A DNA stretch of 64,000 bases. Source: Endothia cerciana (taxonomy: Eukaryota; Ascomycota; Sordariomycetes; Diaporthales; Cryphonectriaceae). The stretch spans positions 682,001-746,000 of the forward strand of contig JALRMH010000002.1 in assembly GCA_026119935.1 (NCBI GenBank), given 5' to 3'. Under the pieces are notes generated by a model. The model was not told the origin of the DNA. It saw only the letters and a list, made by a program, of their open reading frames with translations, and ran no database searches. This document shows, piece by piece, positions 1 through 13,422 of the stretch. Position 1 is the stretch's first letter, and each line of letters opens with the position of its first letter. A program made the position numbers and the translations under genes.

Positions 1-3000
1 CGGCGATGACGTTAACAGGAGTCTTGTGTCCAAATAGCGACAGACGCGGTAACAGCTCGACATTTCTCCCGGAAGGTATTTTGACCGTGTAGACTGACAC
101 GACGCTGTCGTCGCCAGCGGTGATAAGCGTCTTAGAGTCCGCAAAGGCGACGCAGGAGATCTGGCCCTGGTGGAGATTCTCGAGCAGTCCAATTGGCTTG
201 CGATTATCGCTGAGGAAGAAGCGAATGCTGTTGTCTGCGAAGCCCCACTCTAGAAACTTATCGTAATACGGTGGCATATTGACCCTAAAGGGCGAGGCGC
301 AAAGCAGACGATCTAACTTAGGCGCGTAGATGATGCTGGCCACCCGCTCATGGCTCTCAAGCAAGGGGTACGTGACCCTCGTCAAGGCTTGGACGCCGGT
401 ATCGAGCCGCCTGGGTGGCGTGTTGACGTAGTCACGGGCCGCGTGTGGCTTGGAGAACACCTGATGAGGCGTCTGTCCGAAGTTATGAATGATGTTTGTG
501 GTGATCGCTCGCTCATTTTCGTCTACGAGACTGTCCAAATCAATGGCACCGTGATAAGATAGGTGGTGGAAGACGTTCAGATTGTCCACAGCAGCTTCGC
601 CTCTCTGCTTGAACCCGAAGACCAAGTCGATCCAGTGGTGGAGTCTCTGCGTCACGTACGGGCTCTCGAGTGCTTCTCGGTTTTTCTGGATAAAGATCTT
701 TGGGTCGCCCTTGGCCCAGGCTGGGAGGATGACATTATCAACCTTTCCAGCATTGCCTTGACGCTCGCCAAAGTCGTACCCATTCAGATTGGTGAGGAAG
801 TCGGGCAGATAAAAGAATTCCGGAATAAGCTCTCTGACGTCTGTACCGGTGTCCCTCGATGATGACTTCCATGCGCCCTCGATGGAATAGAACAATCTGT
901 CCGGGTGGTCAAAGGATCCGCCCTGAAGCAGTATGTAAGATTGCACGAAGGGTGGCAGCCGGATCAGGTAGGACGCAACTACCATGGCAGACGAGTAGTG
1001 AGTTCCATAGTGAAACGGAGTCTCGCCCACTTCCATCAGGTTGCTGTACCTCATCATGTAGTCGGTTTGTCGGGAAACAGTCTGTGCACCTATTGGCTTC
1101 GACAGGTCACGGAACGAGGCCGGGTTGGTCAAGTCGAGTTCCTCGCTGGTGTAGTCGGCGAGAACCCAAGGGAAGACCGGATATTGCGTCAGATCGTTGA
1201 AGGTCCTACCGGCCATCGTGTTGACAAGCATAAGATAATGGAAGTTCGAGATCTCTCCCCTCTGCCATCTTCTCATGATGGGATTCCACGGAGAAGCGTT
1301 GAAGATGGACCCAAATTTGGAGCCAAAGGACTGCGGCGCCTCGTCGAAGACCTTGATGGCCTCTAGCCTCCACGCATCCTCAGGATTGGGCAGCGACTTC
1401 GGGTCTGACGTATGAGGCGTCTTGTTTAATAGTCTCGCAAAGACCTCGTCCCGGATGCCGGGAGTGAGTGCAGTCATCAGGTAGCTCCGGCCATCCGTGA
1501 AGAATATCTCAATAGCAACGTCTCGGAACAGGAAGCGGCGCTTAGAAATACTAATCACGTCGTGCCACCTCCAGCTGCGAGATTGTTGCTCACTGCCCTT
1601 CTGCGCCTTGGGCTTCTCGGCTCCTTTGCTGCCAGTGATGATTTGGGAGTATGGGTCACGTTCTTCCGGCGGAGCTTGCCAGACGTTAATGATTTCGCCG
1701 TCGGCACTGCGGAAAACATTGTCCATGAGGTACAGCGCTTCCTTGCCGATGATGAGGATACCTTCGCAAGCCTCGAGACCAATGATGCGGGAAATGTTGT
1801 AGACGCTCTGTACCGTGTCACCCAGTTCAAGGCGCCTCATGACTTTTCTGTTCTTGTCTTCGAAGGCGTCGTCACCCCCGGGCTCGTTCATGTCCTCAAT
1901 CATCTCAAAATCATCCTCTGGCGCGACAGTCGAACCCGTTGGCTGCTCCATCTGACCTGGCTCGCCAGTTATGGCGGTAGCTGTGCCTTGAGCGCCGGGA
2001 CCGCTTGGAAGAGGTCTGTTAGCCGGAGAGGGACGGGGACTGATTTTGGTGTCCAGTTTAAGGCCGGCAATGCTCGGGAGAGGCTCTGCAGGTTTATGCT
2101 CGGAGTGCTTCTTCTTCGTCTGCTTCGACTGGTACTCGTCTTGGGATTTTGAATAGTCTGGCAGAAGCCGAAGTCGCATCCGATTCCTTCCTTCGGTCCT
2201 GTCCAACTTCCACTTGATCACAGGCGCGGGGTCAGCAAATACACCACCAGGACGCTTGAGATCCCGGTCCATCTTGGCAAAAGAAGAGACAAGGAATGAA
2301 AAGTCGTCCTGTTGATCCTGGGTGAGACGCTGGTGTTTAGAGTGCTCCGTGTGGAAGATGCTCTTCATCCAGGCGCTATTTGCCATCTCGTGCCGGAGGA
2401 GAACATTTTCAATTGACCGAGCCTCGTCGCGCCACTCTTTGAGTTTCTCCTTGCGCCTGGACAATCGCAATCTGGCGCTCTCCAATGTGCGCTGGTTCTC
2501 CTGGCTGACGTACTCCTCCCAAGGCTTTGACATGGCACCCAGGAACAATGCATCCAATGAAGGTCTGTGCTGGTCAACCCAATCAAGGAATGTGCCGTCG
2601 TCCACCTCAGTCAGCTTCTGGAAGCCTTTGGTGAGTTGATGATCTTCCGAAGTCATAAACTCACGGAAAACCCGCGAGCACTCATGAGGCTTTTGGACCA
2701 ACATGATGCGCAAGGTGCCGGCAGCAGCCAGTCGCACTCGCTCCCGAGCATCAATGAGCTTGCCGTATAACTGGTACCAAATGAGTTTCATGGTATCATC
2801 CTCCATGGAGATGCAGTCCAACAGAACGAGCTGCCAGTAGAAGATATTAGAGAGGACCGCGACATTGTCAGCCTCGGAGACTTGGACGTCGTCAGTATCG
2901 GAAAGTCGAAGCAGCGCCAGCTTGACGAAAGTGCCTTTCAGTACTATGACGTTCTGGCTACAAAGCCGAACGCTCTTCAAGGCAGACACCTCGGGCCGAG

Positions 3001-6000
3001 CGAGATACTCGAGAATCGTTCCGAGGAAGTCCATCATGGTCTCAGCACCATTCATGAACCAGCCCTCGAAAATTGCATCCAACATGTGCAGAGCAAACCG
3101 GGACATATTCGTAAGCACCTTGGTCTCGCTAAGAACGCCTTGGTTGGACTGAATGATGGAGGCGAGATGAGAAACGAAGTGTCGCAGAATGTAGGACTCG
3201 AAATACGCCTGATGCTCTTGAAAGCCCGGAGGGATCTTCAAAAACAGACTAAACCCTTGGAAATCTTTGCGGGCCAGCACCTGGTCCGTGAAGACATCAA
3301 GGACGAGACCAAGTAAGCCATCCAGGACGACATTACTGATCATCTGTGCATGAACTTGTTGTTTGGGAGACATGACGTGTGCAAGACGTGCGGTGGTCCT
3401 CGATGCTTGTGGCGGGTCTTGAGCTGTTACGAGCACGAAGGAAGAAGCTCGTCGAAGCTGAGAACCCTTAGTCTGGCTCAGCGGCCCATCGACCGAGGAA
3501 ACGACTGTAGTCCTGACGATTGGAGCCGAGCTCGATGATCCCGCCAGTGGCCGTATTATGACATCGCCGCCCTCAAACGTGAGTGCGGAATCTCGCGAGT
3601 TAAGTTCAGTCTCAGGGCTGACAGGGTCTGTGCTGACGAGGACTGGATACAAAGCGGACAGCAGCAGCCGCACATACTTGGACGTCAGCGCGAAGTCTCG
3701 GAAGTCGGCGGAACGTTTGTGAAGATCACCCAGGAACCGGAGGACGGTCTGCAAGACGACAGCATGGCTAGCCACTCTTTCCTTGTCCACACCATGCGTA
3801 CCTGGTACAATTTAGCCAAGTTGACCACAGGAGGATGGGTGGTACTCACGCCTGGCTCCGAGCTCGTCGACGAAGTTCATTGATCGAGCTCGCGGCCTAT
3901 TCGAGGACGCGTCCGAGGTGGTTAGATTCTTCAAGTTGCCTTGTTCAGCAGCCACTGGAGAATCCGGATCATCCTGATACTTCAAAATATCCCTGAGACC
4001 ATGTTGGAGCATCGTTGTTATGACTGGTAGAATGTCGGGATAAGACACTCGGCTCTTGCCAAACAATTCCGTGAGGTTCACCAGGTCGAAAGACCGGTCA
4101 AAGTCAATCTGAGACACATCAAAACCGAAGAGGATACTGAGGCACATAGGCCAAAGAGTCGGGATATCCCACCAATGTTTCAAACGATGGGCCATGATCG
4201 CGAAGCCGCCAGTCTTGTTGGTAAATTTCGCGATATAGTTGGCTCCGTGGGACACCAGCAACCTGGCAATGATCTTGCAGCCATAGACCACAACTTCTGG
4301 GTTGTCCTCTGCAAGCAGGTACAACAGCCACTAAAGTTCTACTTAGCAACGTAACTGGTTCGGTGAAAACCTTGCACACACCTTGTTCGTTACAGTCCTG
4401 GCGAACTTGTGGATCTCAGTGTAGCTCTCCTTCTGGCACAGAAGATTTGTGTAGAGCTCCAGTATCTTGACACCAACTTGCTTCTTTGTCAAAGTACGCA
4501 GACCCGAGCCATTAACCGAGTCCACGGTTGATCGACGCAACCCAACGCTACTATTAGTAGTCACCGTCGGAGTCCCAATCGTAGACGATGGTCGCGGAGT
4601 CCGTGGCTGGGAATTTGCGGAGGAATGGAAAGTGTAGGTGATGAACAGAGCTATAGTCCGGTGCACCTCGGTACTAAAGCTGCATTTGATGAGGCTCTCA
4701 AACGCAGACAAGAAGTGAGGCAGGACATCCTCAGATAATGTTTCTGCTTTCAAGGCGTCTAGCAGTCTTTTCACAATACCTGCACGAGAAGAAGTCAGTC
4801 CAGAAAGCTTGAGCAGTCAGCAACGTGGAATACTGACGCATGCGTTGCAGTCGGCGGCTGTTGAACTCATGAAACTTGCTGTTGACCGCAAAGGTCACGA
4901 ATTGCTTGTAGTACAACTCCTGTGTGATGGGAGCCGCCTTTCGCCAGGTGTCGAAGTCTATAAGCAAGATCCGATAGGCCAGCGGGTTGACGATGAAAGA
5001 CTCGACAGGGCTTGAGTGTTTGTAACCAATGAAGTCGAGCACCAAGCTCAGCAGTTGGAAGCCTAATCTGTCTCGCTCCTCAGGGGTCAGTAAGAGCCGC
5101 CAGCCTGGTATATCAGTTCCAGAGGTGGCATATCCAAGCTTTGCCCTCAGCAGCATGCCCAAGATGGCGTATCCATTGTCACGCTCCATGGCCTCGCTGT
5201 TTCTCCAGCTCTTCTTGATGGCCAAGAACATCAACTCGACGGATCGCAAGAACTCTTCTGCATTTTTGGCACGCTCAACTAGCTTGAGGCCGACGGGGGT
5301 GAAACCGCCCACGCGCCACAAATTGGCATCGAAGTTAAAGGGCGTCGCAACGACAGGGTCTCCGGTCAAGACGGCAACACCGTGGACCCTGACAAGGGCA
5401 TCATTGACGCAAGGTAGCGCAGCATTGATGGAGATGGCGGTGCCACTCTTAGTAGTCATCTGGAACAGATTACTCGCCGCATTTCTCGAGAGCGACCGGA
5501 AGAGAAAGGAGTCGAGGAATTGTCCATCAGTGCGGAAAATAGCAGTAGGTAGGGTACTCATTAAGATCTTCTGCTCCGGCAAAATGCTGCTCGCCTTGTC
5601 TCGTATGGCCTTGAGGATATCAGACGAGCCTTCTTCATTCCCAGGGTGCAGCATTTCGTTGCGTAGTCCCAGAGCCGCTGATGCTTCATACGTTTGAAAG
5701 CCGCCGAGGCAGTCTTGGAAATTCCCCTGATACCTAGGTCCCAGACGAAAGTGTACGGCGAGGAAATCGTCGCTCAAGACATCCTCCAGGAGATGAGCTG
5801 ATGCCAAGGACCACTTTGAAAATAGTAGTCCACGCCCAACTGTGGTAGACAAATTGCGGGGGGTCCCCAAGAAGGCCTGTACTGGGTGCGTCCTGTTGCC
5901 GCTCGAGCTGAAGGAGGCGAAGCTCTCCGTGCTTGCATTGCTCAACGGGGGCGGCATCGGATATTGGGACTTTATCTGCTCAGCAAACTCGCCGTTGACG

Positions 6001-7460
6001 TACAACGAGGCCTTACTAGCCGTCATCGTCCGCGGTCGCCGGTGAACAAGAGCGACGTGATACCATCTGTTCTCCTTGAGTTTGACAGACTTGAATCGCA
6101 CGCTAGGTCTTTGAGAGGTGACGGAAGTCTGCAAAATGAAATTGTGGGTATCTTTTTCCAGATATGCCATAAGAAAGCATGTTGAGGAAGCATCAAAAAC
6201 GCCGAAGATTGTCGTGTGGGAGTTTGGATCAAAACGATCCACACGTATCCAGGCAGTAAAGGTGTAGCCTGCGGATGACTGTGGAGGAAAGGAGCGCCCC
6301 AGCGATGGGAGCTCGATGGATGAGTGGCCATGGAGAGACAAGTCGAACTGGACGAAGGGAGGCCCGTTGTTCTTCAACGCCATATCCAAACAAAATTGGG
6401 ATGCTGTAGAGTCCTGTCTGGACAAGAGTAGTTGTGTGTCCGCAAGTCGGTTGACTCCCAGGTGCATCAAGGATCTGCACAGGTCGAGTACGATCCGCCT
6501 TTCGTATTGTGACAATATCGAGTCACTGGTGAAGTACAGAGCCAGGAATCTTGAGAGAACGCCCGTCCCATGCAGGGCAGCCAAGTTGTAGAAGGAGGCA
6601 GAGCTGGCCAGCCTCGTGGTGGTGAGAACGATAACGGACGCCAGGTTCTCGGTGGCGTCCGCTTCTCTGGGCATAGACTCCCAGAAATCAGCGGTCGCGC
6701 GCATTATCTCTGGGTTTGAGAGGACAGTGGTGGGCGTAATGGCCTTGGCTAGCTCATGCTCGATGGTGGACACGTCGAAACTTTTAATCTCGGTCCCATC
6801 GTCTTCCCGATACGCAGCGTCTTCTTTCGCCGCGCCGCTCCCCTGTGTCTGGGGCGCGGCCGCGGCCGCTACCGCCTGGCACAGCTCATCTATCCTCTGG
6901 TCGTCGAGCGCAAAGGACAGCAGTTTCCCGAACAGCTGACAGTTTGACCAGAGGTCCGAGTCGGATCCGCCCAGGCCGACACTGGCTATGATCTGTTCCA
7001 GGGCCTCCCAGCCGGCGCCCTCGACCCTGTGCTTGAAGTACCGGCGATTCCCATGATGTTCTCTAAACGTGGCAGAGAGGACGGCCAGCACAACGTGCAG
7101 AAGCTCAAAGAATCCCTTCTTCTCCTCTAGTGTCCTCTTCTGGGGATTGTAGAAGCCGGAGTATGCCCGAAGGACGTCGAGCAGGCGTTGGTATCCATCG
7201 AGGTGACGGAAGTCGTCTTGTGATGGGGAGGGCGGGCTCGTGGCAGCAACATGCTGGTGTATCTGTCGGGCGATCTTCAGGATAGGAGGGAGGGCGGGAT
7301 ATTCGAGGCCTTCCCGGGCTTGGATCACGGCGCCAATATCGTCAAACAGGTGCTGTAGGACCTCGGTGGCCTTCGTGACGGTAGGAGGGTTCGAGGCTGA
7401 TGTTGAGGAGCGATAACGTCGTGCGCGACTCGCTAGCTTGGGCACAGAGAGTGACTCCAT
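1..7460 (-). CDS. BEACH-domain protein (beige/LYST/Bph1 family), 3' end cut by window
   Basis: Large scaffold of the beige/Bph1 family, which acts in vesicle fusion/fission, lysosome-vacuole traffic and cell-wall delivery. It starts at the ATG at 7460 (N-terminus MESLSVPKLASRARR). I infer four exons: 7460-4838, 4779-4382, 4330-3850 and 3801-<1. Introns 4780-4837, 4331-4381 and 3802-3849 have GTCAGT, GTGTGT and GTGAGT donors and TAG/CAG acceptors. About 2,430 residues are visible. A concanavalin/LamG-like domain lies near residues 366-500, a long alpha-helical region follows, a PH-BEACH domain at about 1810-1955, and the BEACH domain at about 1990-2290 with the diagnostic LTQYPVFPWVLADY at plus 1130-1175. 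WD40 sequence then begins (LEWGFADNSIRFF) and runs off the left edge. Yeast Bph1 is about 2,170 residues; filamentous homologues are longer. Family assignment is secure; exact cargo role is not. Confidence 0.96.
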
Positions 7461-10400
7461 GGCTCGAGTGTCTCCAGTGTTGCTCCTTCAAGTTCTCATC
7501 TCCTCCGTCTACGTTGAAAATATGTCCCAGCACCCTTCAAGGGTCCAGGTGCCAACGGCAGATCTGCCACATGTGAAGTAGGGGGAGGGGCACCGCCGGG
7601 GGGGGGGGGGGGCTGCTGTTGACTACCCGCACAGTTGCTGCTGGAAAAGGAGCTCGCTGGACGCGTAGTCCGTGAACACGTCCTAGATTCGTATCGTGAA
7701 CGGGGCCTATGAGTAGCATGCAGTGGGCAGGCAGGGTGCGGCGCAGCGTTGGAAGCGAGGTCAGACTGGGCCCAGGAGGCTTAAAAGTTAGAGGTGTCAG
7801 CCTTGGGCTCGTGTGGCTCGTGGTGCTGTAGCACATGCGATGCGGCGGGAGCTTGATACTGTAGAGTGGTGGGGCTCAGCCCCCAGCCAACGTTGCCGGC
7901 CTTGTCGATCACAACGTCAACTCCACCGTATTAGCCTTTCATCAACACTTGTTTCACCAGCGAACACAAAATCTAGCAATTACTCCCTCCCCTGAGCACA
8001 GTCGTCTTCGTAAAGCTGAGGTCTGTACCCGACATCCATTGGCATGACAAGGCAGGACAAGGCAGCATGAAACCCGCTTTGGCTCGTATGACAAACATGG
8101 CTGTCACTGCCGCCTCCCTATTGTTGATGTGTTCATCTCCGGAGGCAATACGAGCAGAGCCGTGCCCAGGGTGACAAAGCGAAGGAGAGGTCTTCATAAT
8201 TTAAACTCCAGGTCTCCAGCCACCTGGCATGGTGGGCTCGCCCGCGTCTTGTGCAGGCAAAATAATACAGACATATCACAGGGCAGTAAGTTCCCAAGAG
8301 CAACTTCAACCCTTTGAGGGTCAGACTGTATTCATTAGAACATCTAACCATATCCTACTTAGTGCCTCATACTGAGTCACTACAGACTTACGGCGAGGTT
8401 GGCCACGCAGAACGCAGCAGTCCATAGACGAGTGTCTTTGTGGGCCGCCTTGGTATGGATGTGTTATCTGGCTAGAGGGGACTGCCCAGCAGTGATGCGA
8501 GAACCAGGGCTTGCCAGCATGGTGGCAGGGGCAAAGAGGCCTTCACCACGAACGTGAGGCGGCAGCCTGAATGGCAGCATGATTCACCCTGTCGACGATG
8601 TTGTGGTGCTGATTGACCCGTTCCATCACGGCGAGATAGCATCGCTACCCAGTGTCTGCTGGTCGTGGTGAGGTATTCAGCACGCCTGCCATTGTCCTGA
8701 AAGCTGGTCGAAACAACCAACACGTCAGTTAACAGGCCATGGAGGGGGGCTTGGTAGGTTTAATGGAAGGTCTTCATGGACTCGCAGAACAACTCGATAG
8801 GAAGATTCCTCGTCCTCATCCTCCTCGTTGGCTTGGTCAGCAATCTTATGAGCAAGCATGCCTTAGACAGATTTGCTCTTCAGAATGTCGTCAGCCACAT
8901 CTCCAGAAGCACTCGCCAGTCCCCTTAGCCCGCGAAGGCACAGTGTCACGAGGTCAGCCTGCAGCTCGTCCTCCTAGCCGCCCCCATCCCGGCCTGACGC
9001 AGCTGTCTCTTCCAGATGCTTGAGACAGGCGGGGAAGATACCGAGATGCATGATGGGCCGTCTCGAACTCGACAATGCCGTCGCCATTTGCACTCCAGCA
9101 GTGTTCGAGGCGAGCGGGGAAGTACATGGAGTTCCTGACCAAGAAGTGCTTCTGAGCTCGGGAAAGTGTGTTGTTGACTGCGACGGCCGGTGTTAATTAT
9201 GGCATGTCCATTGCTAATGCAATGTAATCTTAGATTTGGCATTGCCGCTGAGACACTGGATCAGGTTTTGGACTTTAGCCTACCCCGTATTCTCGCTCAT
9301 TGAAGTAGGTGGGCATATTCACAGGCTCTCTGATGATTCATGGGACTTATTTATCCTCCGAGTCGTTGAGCACTCGTCTGTGACTGGCCGTTTCTGTTGG
9401 TTTCGAAGCCTAGAGAGTCTGGCTGGCTATTGGTGAACTCAAAATTGGCAAAAAACTCCATCTAAGGGCACCTTGTTGATTGCAGTCTGCTCTGGTGCTC
9501 CTAGAGGATTACCCGGTCTGCAGGTGTAACTCGACTGCAATCTATTTTATACGTGCTTTGCACTGAGTTACACAACGCGGATCACAGTCGAGATGGTATA
9601 TAAATAGCTTGCAATTCAATCCATAGCCTTGACTGCAGTATGCTCTAGAATGCCACGCGGCTATATGGAAGGGGAGAGAAGAACTATCCGTACCGAAAGA
9701 CACGGTATTACATATTGTCGGCTCCCTCGGCGCCGGCCAACGATATCGTAGTGCCAGATTTAGTAGCTGGTTCATACAAAAGTTTGGTGGACGTGGGCTG
9801 TTTCTGATGGCGTCCTTTGCACTTGAATTTTAGAAGCCTGAGGGTGACCTGAGGTTGTGAGAGTGGTTTGGGCTTACGACACCGTCACGCCCGAAAACCC
9901 AACGCTCGTTTGAATATGCTTTGAGGAACTTTGAGCACTTACTTCCCCAGACCGTCCTTCCAGAGCCGAGCCTGGCTCCCATCTTCAATGGTTTATCTAG
10001 GCTCACATACTGCCCCGGATACCGAGTATAGGATCCCGTGAACGCCCAATCCATATTCTTCTCGCAGTCAACTATTACTTTTGCTACTACGAACCCTGTA
10101 ACATTAGGTACTCATCTACAGACATACCCTTGCTGTCCTGGCACGCAAAGTACGTTGGATCAATCACAAGGCGGCAAGACCGTTGAGGATGGGAATATTC
10201 TCTATGTTTTCTAGACTCGTCGAGGTGGACGGATCTGGTGCCCTGTGTCTAATTCCGCTCGCGTGTGACCTAACAAGGCATATGAGGCACCTGATTTGCA
10301 AAGTGGCCACGACTATCCTTGGTCATGCCGGGCTTATTGACAAACGTCCTCTTTCCCCAGGACCCCGAGGAAGATGACCCCAATCTGGGCATATACGGCA

Positions 10401-11073
10401 GGTCTAGCAGTATCAGCCCTGGAATCCTCAGAATGCAACTTGAATCCGGGAGGTTAGGGAACCTTCGATGTTGCATCCGCTCCCGTCCCGCCCGGCCCTG
10501 CTCGTGAGTGGAAACCCACTGTGCCGCTACCGTAGATCCCGAATCTCGATCCTACAGGGAGGGCCATGGCATTTTCGAGTCTCACCGCCCGAGTCAATGG
10601 AGAAGGATGCCGCGTCCAACACAAGCTTCAGGTTCATCGCGTGGCATCCTGTGATACGTAGCACGCCGACCCTCGGCATTCGGCAGATGGTCTATGTTTC
10701 TCCCCGGAGCCTAAATAATCCCGTCCGCCTCAGGACACCTCGGCCTCCAACTCCAGGAGCCCCATTGGGGTTCGTCGATGAGTTCATACAGTAGTATCTA
10801 CCACTCTTGGTACTATTGTACTACGTAGTAGTTCACAACGGCCACTGCTAGCTGGGTGAGAATCAGGTTTGCCGGGAGCGATTTTCTGCAGATCATCCCC
10901 ACAAGACCTCCCGGATCCAACACATGGTGGATCTCCCACTCGCCAAGCAGGCCTTTTCGACCTCGTCACAGACAAACGCCGCGGCTTCTTGTCGCGGAGC
11001 TAGCCTCCCCCACCCCGTGCTCACCGCGCCCACTGGGTCCCCTGGGGGCTGTACACGGGTGGTCCTCGGGACA

Positions 11074-11118
<45 letters not shown>

Positions 11119-12217
11119 GGCCAAGGACGCGGGCTGACACAAGACAGCCCATTCAGCCCAGAACGACTAGCTGCCCGCCGTCGTGGGTGAGACTTGGGGG
11201 GGGGGGGGCGGCTTGCCTAGTCCAGGACCACAGCTGCGTGCCTCGTCGACAGGTACGCCAATGGCTGGTGCTAGACGGCCGTCACCAGTCCCCCCTTGGG
11301 ACGCCCGCCTGCTGGGCATGCAATATTCCTGCAGGCTGACCTGCAGCCCAGGCTCCCAGACCCCACCCCGGTCCGGCCGGCCCTACTGTGGAGGGGAGGC
11401 CATAGTACATACTACTGAGGTATGGTACAACATAGTAGACGACGATCCCCACTACCCCCCTCACCGTCCTATCCCTGCGAGTTGCGAGATATACTGTGTA
11501 CTACGTATGTAGTAGCGAGGAGCACATGCTGCCGTTGGGCATGCCCCGTCTTCCCAGATAGGCGGGACACACGTCTTTCCCGGAGGGGAGGGGTCGTCGG
11601 CAGGTACATCTGTCGTCCCTCGACGTAATTATCCGTTTCCCCCGTGGCTTTTGTCTGTTCACCTGGAGGTTCGGCCTGCGAGCGAGATCCGGAGGGGCGC
11701 TGAGCCTTTTGTTTACGACCGTCCAGCAGTGCAGATCGACGCCGTGCTCTCGTCACCAGCCTTGGGACAGGCTCTTGAGGCCGGCGGCTCATTTCCCGCA
11801 GAGATAAGAGCCCGTCTGGAAGGGCCTGTCTATCCGCTCGCGCGTGTGTGCCAAATCGGGTGCGTGACCTGCTCGTGTCTCACTCCCCTAGGTGCATGTG
11901 GATGCTCGCGTGCTGCGCTGCGCGTCTGATGGACTCATATCTCATATTATCGGACCCCTCGTAGACTCAGATCCCTAAAGCGCAGGCCGAGCGATTATTT
12001 GTGTCGGTCTAGGACCCTCCATTACCGGACTTTTGCTCTACTTCCTCTTCCCATCACCCCCCTTTCCCACTCGTCCTCGTCGCCTGGATCATCCTGACCC
12101 TCCGAGCTGCGGGAGGTCTTCAGCCTGGTTGTTTAGACTACATGGATGTCCTCGCCCTCTCCCACCGCCCAACACCCACCGCCCAACCTCACACGGCCGA
12201 GATCATAAGCCGGACCA
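7461..12217. other. Intergenic spacer, about 4.8 kb
   Basis: No reading frame here looks coding: all are under about 110 codons, lack family resemblance and overlap on both strands. It holds the divergent upstream regions of the BEACH gene and of the gene at 12218. Low-complexity elements are a G run near 7597-7612, a CA microsatellite at 11079-11119, a G run near 11195-11208, and several ACTAC/GTAGT palindromic patches near 10793-10830, 11399-11430 and 11494-11515. I see no tRNA A/B boxes. Confidence 0.6.
11079..11119. repeat. (AC)n microsatellite
   Basis: About 20 uninterrupted AC units in a spacer, flanked by unique sequence. Confidence 0.97.
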
Positions 12218-13273
12218 ATGGCTACCTTCGAGATTGATACTGCCCTGCGCGGCTACAGCGCACAGGACTTCGAGACGGCATCCATCCGCTCTGCCGCCCC
12301 TTCGTATGGTGAGTCTCTCTCTCGCCTACACTGTCCTCCCCTGTCTGACCCTGGCGGCCTCCGAAGATGCTCAGCCAGGGGGGTGGGTATACGTTCATGC
12401 GCCAGAGACAGACCGCGGCCCCGACTGCACTGGAAGCTCTACCTGGTCCCTGTTTTACTGACACCGCCTCCCGGACCGGCCAGTCTCGGAAGCCCCCTCC
12501 TACCACACCACCATCTCCAACGGCGAGACGATCCCGCCGTACTCACCGCCCTCGAACAGCGCATCGTGCGCACCCTCCAGCTCCATCTCGGCCAGCGCCG
12601 GCGGCGGCGGCGGCACCACCCCGGGCACGGGCAGCAGCACGCACAGCCTCCCGACCCTGCTGCCCTCCAACACGGCCCACCTCTCCACCCCGGGCCTGCC
12701 CCCCATCCCGCCGGCGCCGAGGCGCGCCCACACGGACCTGCCCTCCCTCGGCGCCTTCCGCATCCCCTCGTGGAGCGTCGTCAACACGAACCCGACGTAC
12801 CAGCGGGTCGCGACGCGCCGCGCGCAGGCCGCCATGTCGAGCGGCGAGGGCCTCCTGCGCAACGCCGCGCGCGTGCTCGACAGGGTCAACGAGGAGGGCA
12901 CCGGGTCCGGCGCCGACACCCCGGCCGGGGGCGAGCGCATCCGGCCGCTGGAGGACCCCTACCTGGTCGGCGAGGAGGCCGCCGCGAGGGCGAGGAGGGA
13001 GAGGCTGGCCAGGGAGAACGGGGACGACGTGCTGTACCGGGAGGACAGGAGGTGGGACTGGTTCCTGGGTAGGTTTATCTCCCCTGAAACGCGGGGCTCA
13101 CCAGGCCCCTCGCTTGCTGCACACGGCGGGTCGCTGACTTTAAGATCCTAGCCCAGCAAAGAGACTTGGAGGAGCGCGAGCGCAGCTGGAAGCAGTTCCG
13201 CCAGAGCTTGACCAGCACCAGCCACATGTCACGCGGCCGGTTGGCCCGCCGCTTCGCCTCCGGAGGTCGTTGA
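12218..13273 (+). CDS. Conserved fungal hypothetical protein, 265 aa, three exons
   Basis: Exons 12218-12308, 12484-13068 and 13152-13273. Introns use GTGAGT...CCGGCCAG and GTAGGT...TCCTAG, both splitting a codon after its first base, and the frame continues across each. The protein starts MATFEIDTALRGYSAQDFE. A Ser/Pro/Gly-rich disordered stretch follows (residues about 40-110), then a more ordered part containing RIPSWSVVNTNPTYQRVA. The C-terminus is charged, with RRWDWFLG joined by the last splice to a DLEERERSWKQFR helix. The WDW and EERERSW motifs look like a conserved ascomycete family I know only as uncharacterised. No signal peptide or membrane segment is visible. Codon third positions in exon 2 are strongly GC-rich, as expected for real coding sequence here. 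Function unknown. Confidence 0.85.
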
Positions 13274-13362
13274 GCTACAGGGACAGCGCAAGCCATGGCT
13301 AACTTCTCTGTTCCGGCTCTCACGAGGGTGGTATTGGGAACAAGTGCGTTCCCATCCCTAGC

Positions 13363-13422
13363 GGGCAGGGCAGGGCAGGGCAGGGCAGGGCAGGGCAGGG
13401 CAGGGCAGGGCAGGGCAGGGCA
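13363..13422. repeat. (GGGCA)12 pentanucleotide repeat
   Basis: Twelve perfect GGGCA units, 60 bp, about 90 bp past the stop of the preceding gene and so probably in or near its 3' UTR. Regularly spaced GGG triplets on the plus strand could form a G-quadruplex in RNA or DNA (inference). Confidence 0.97.
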
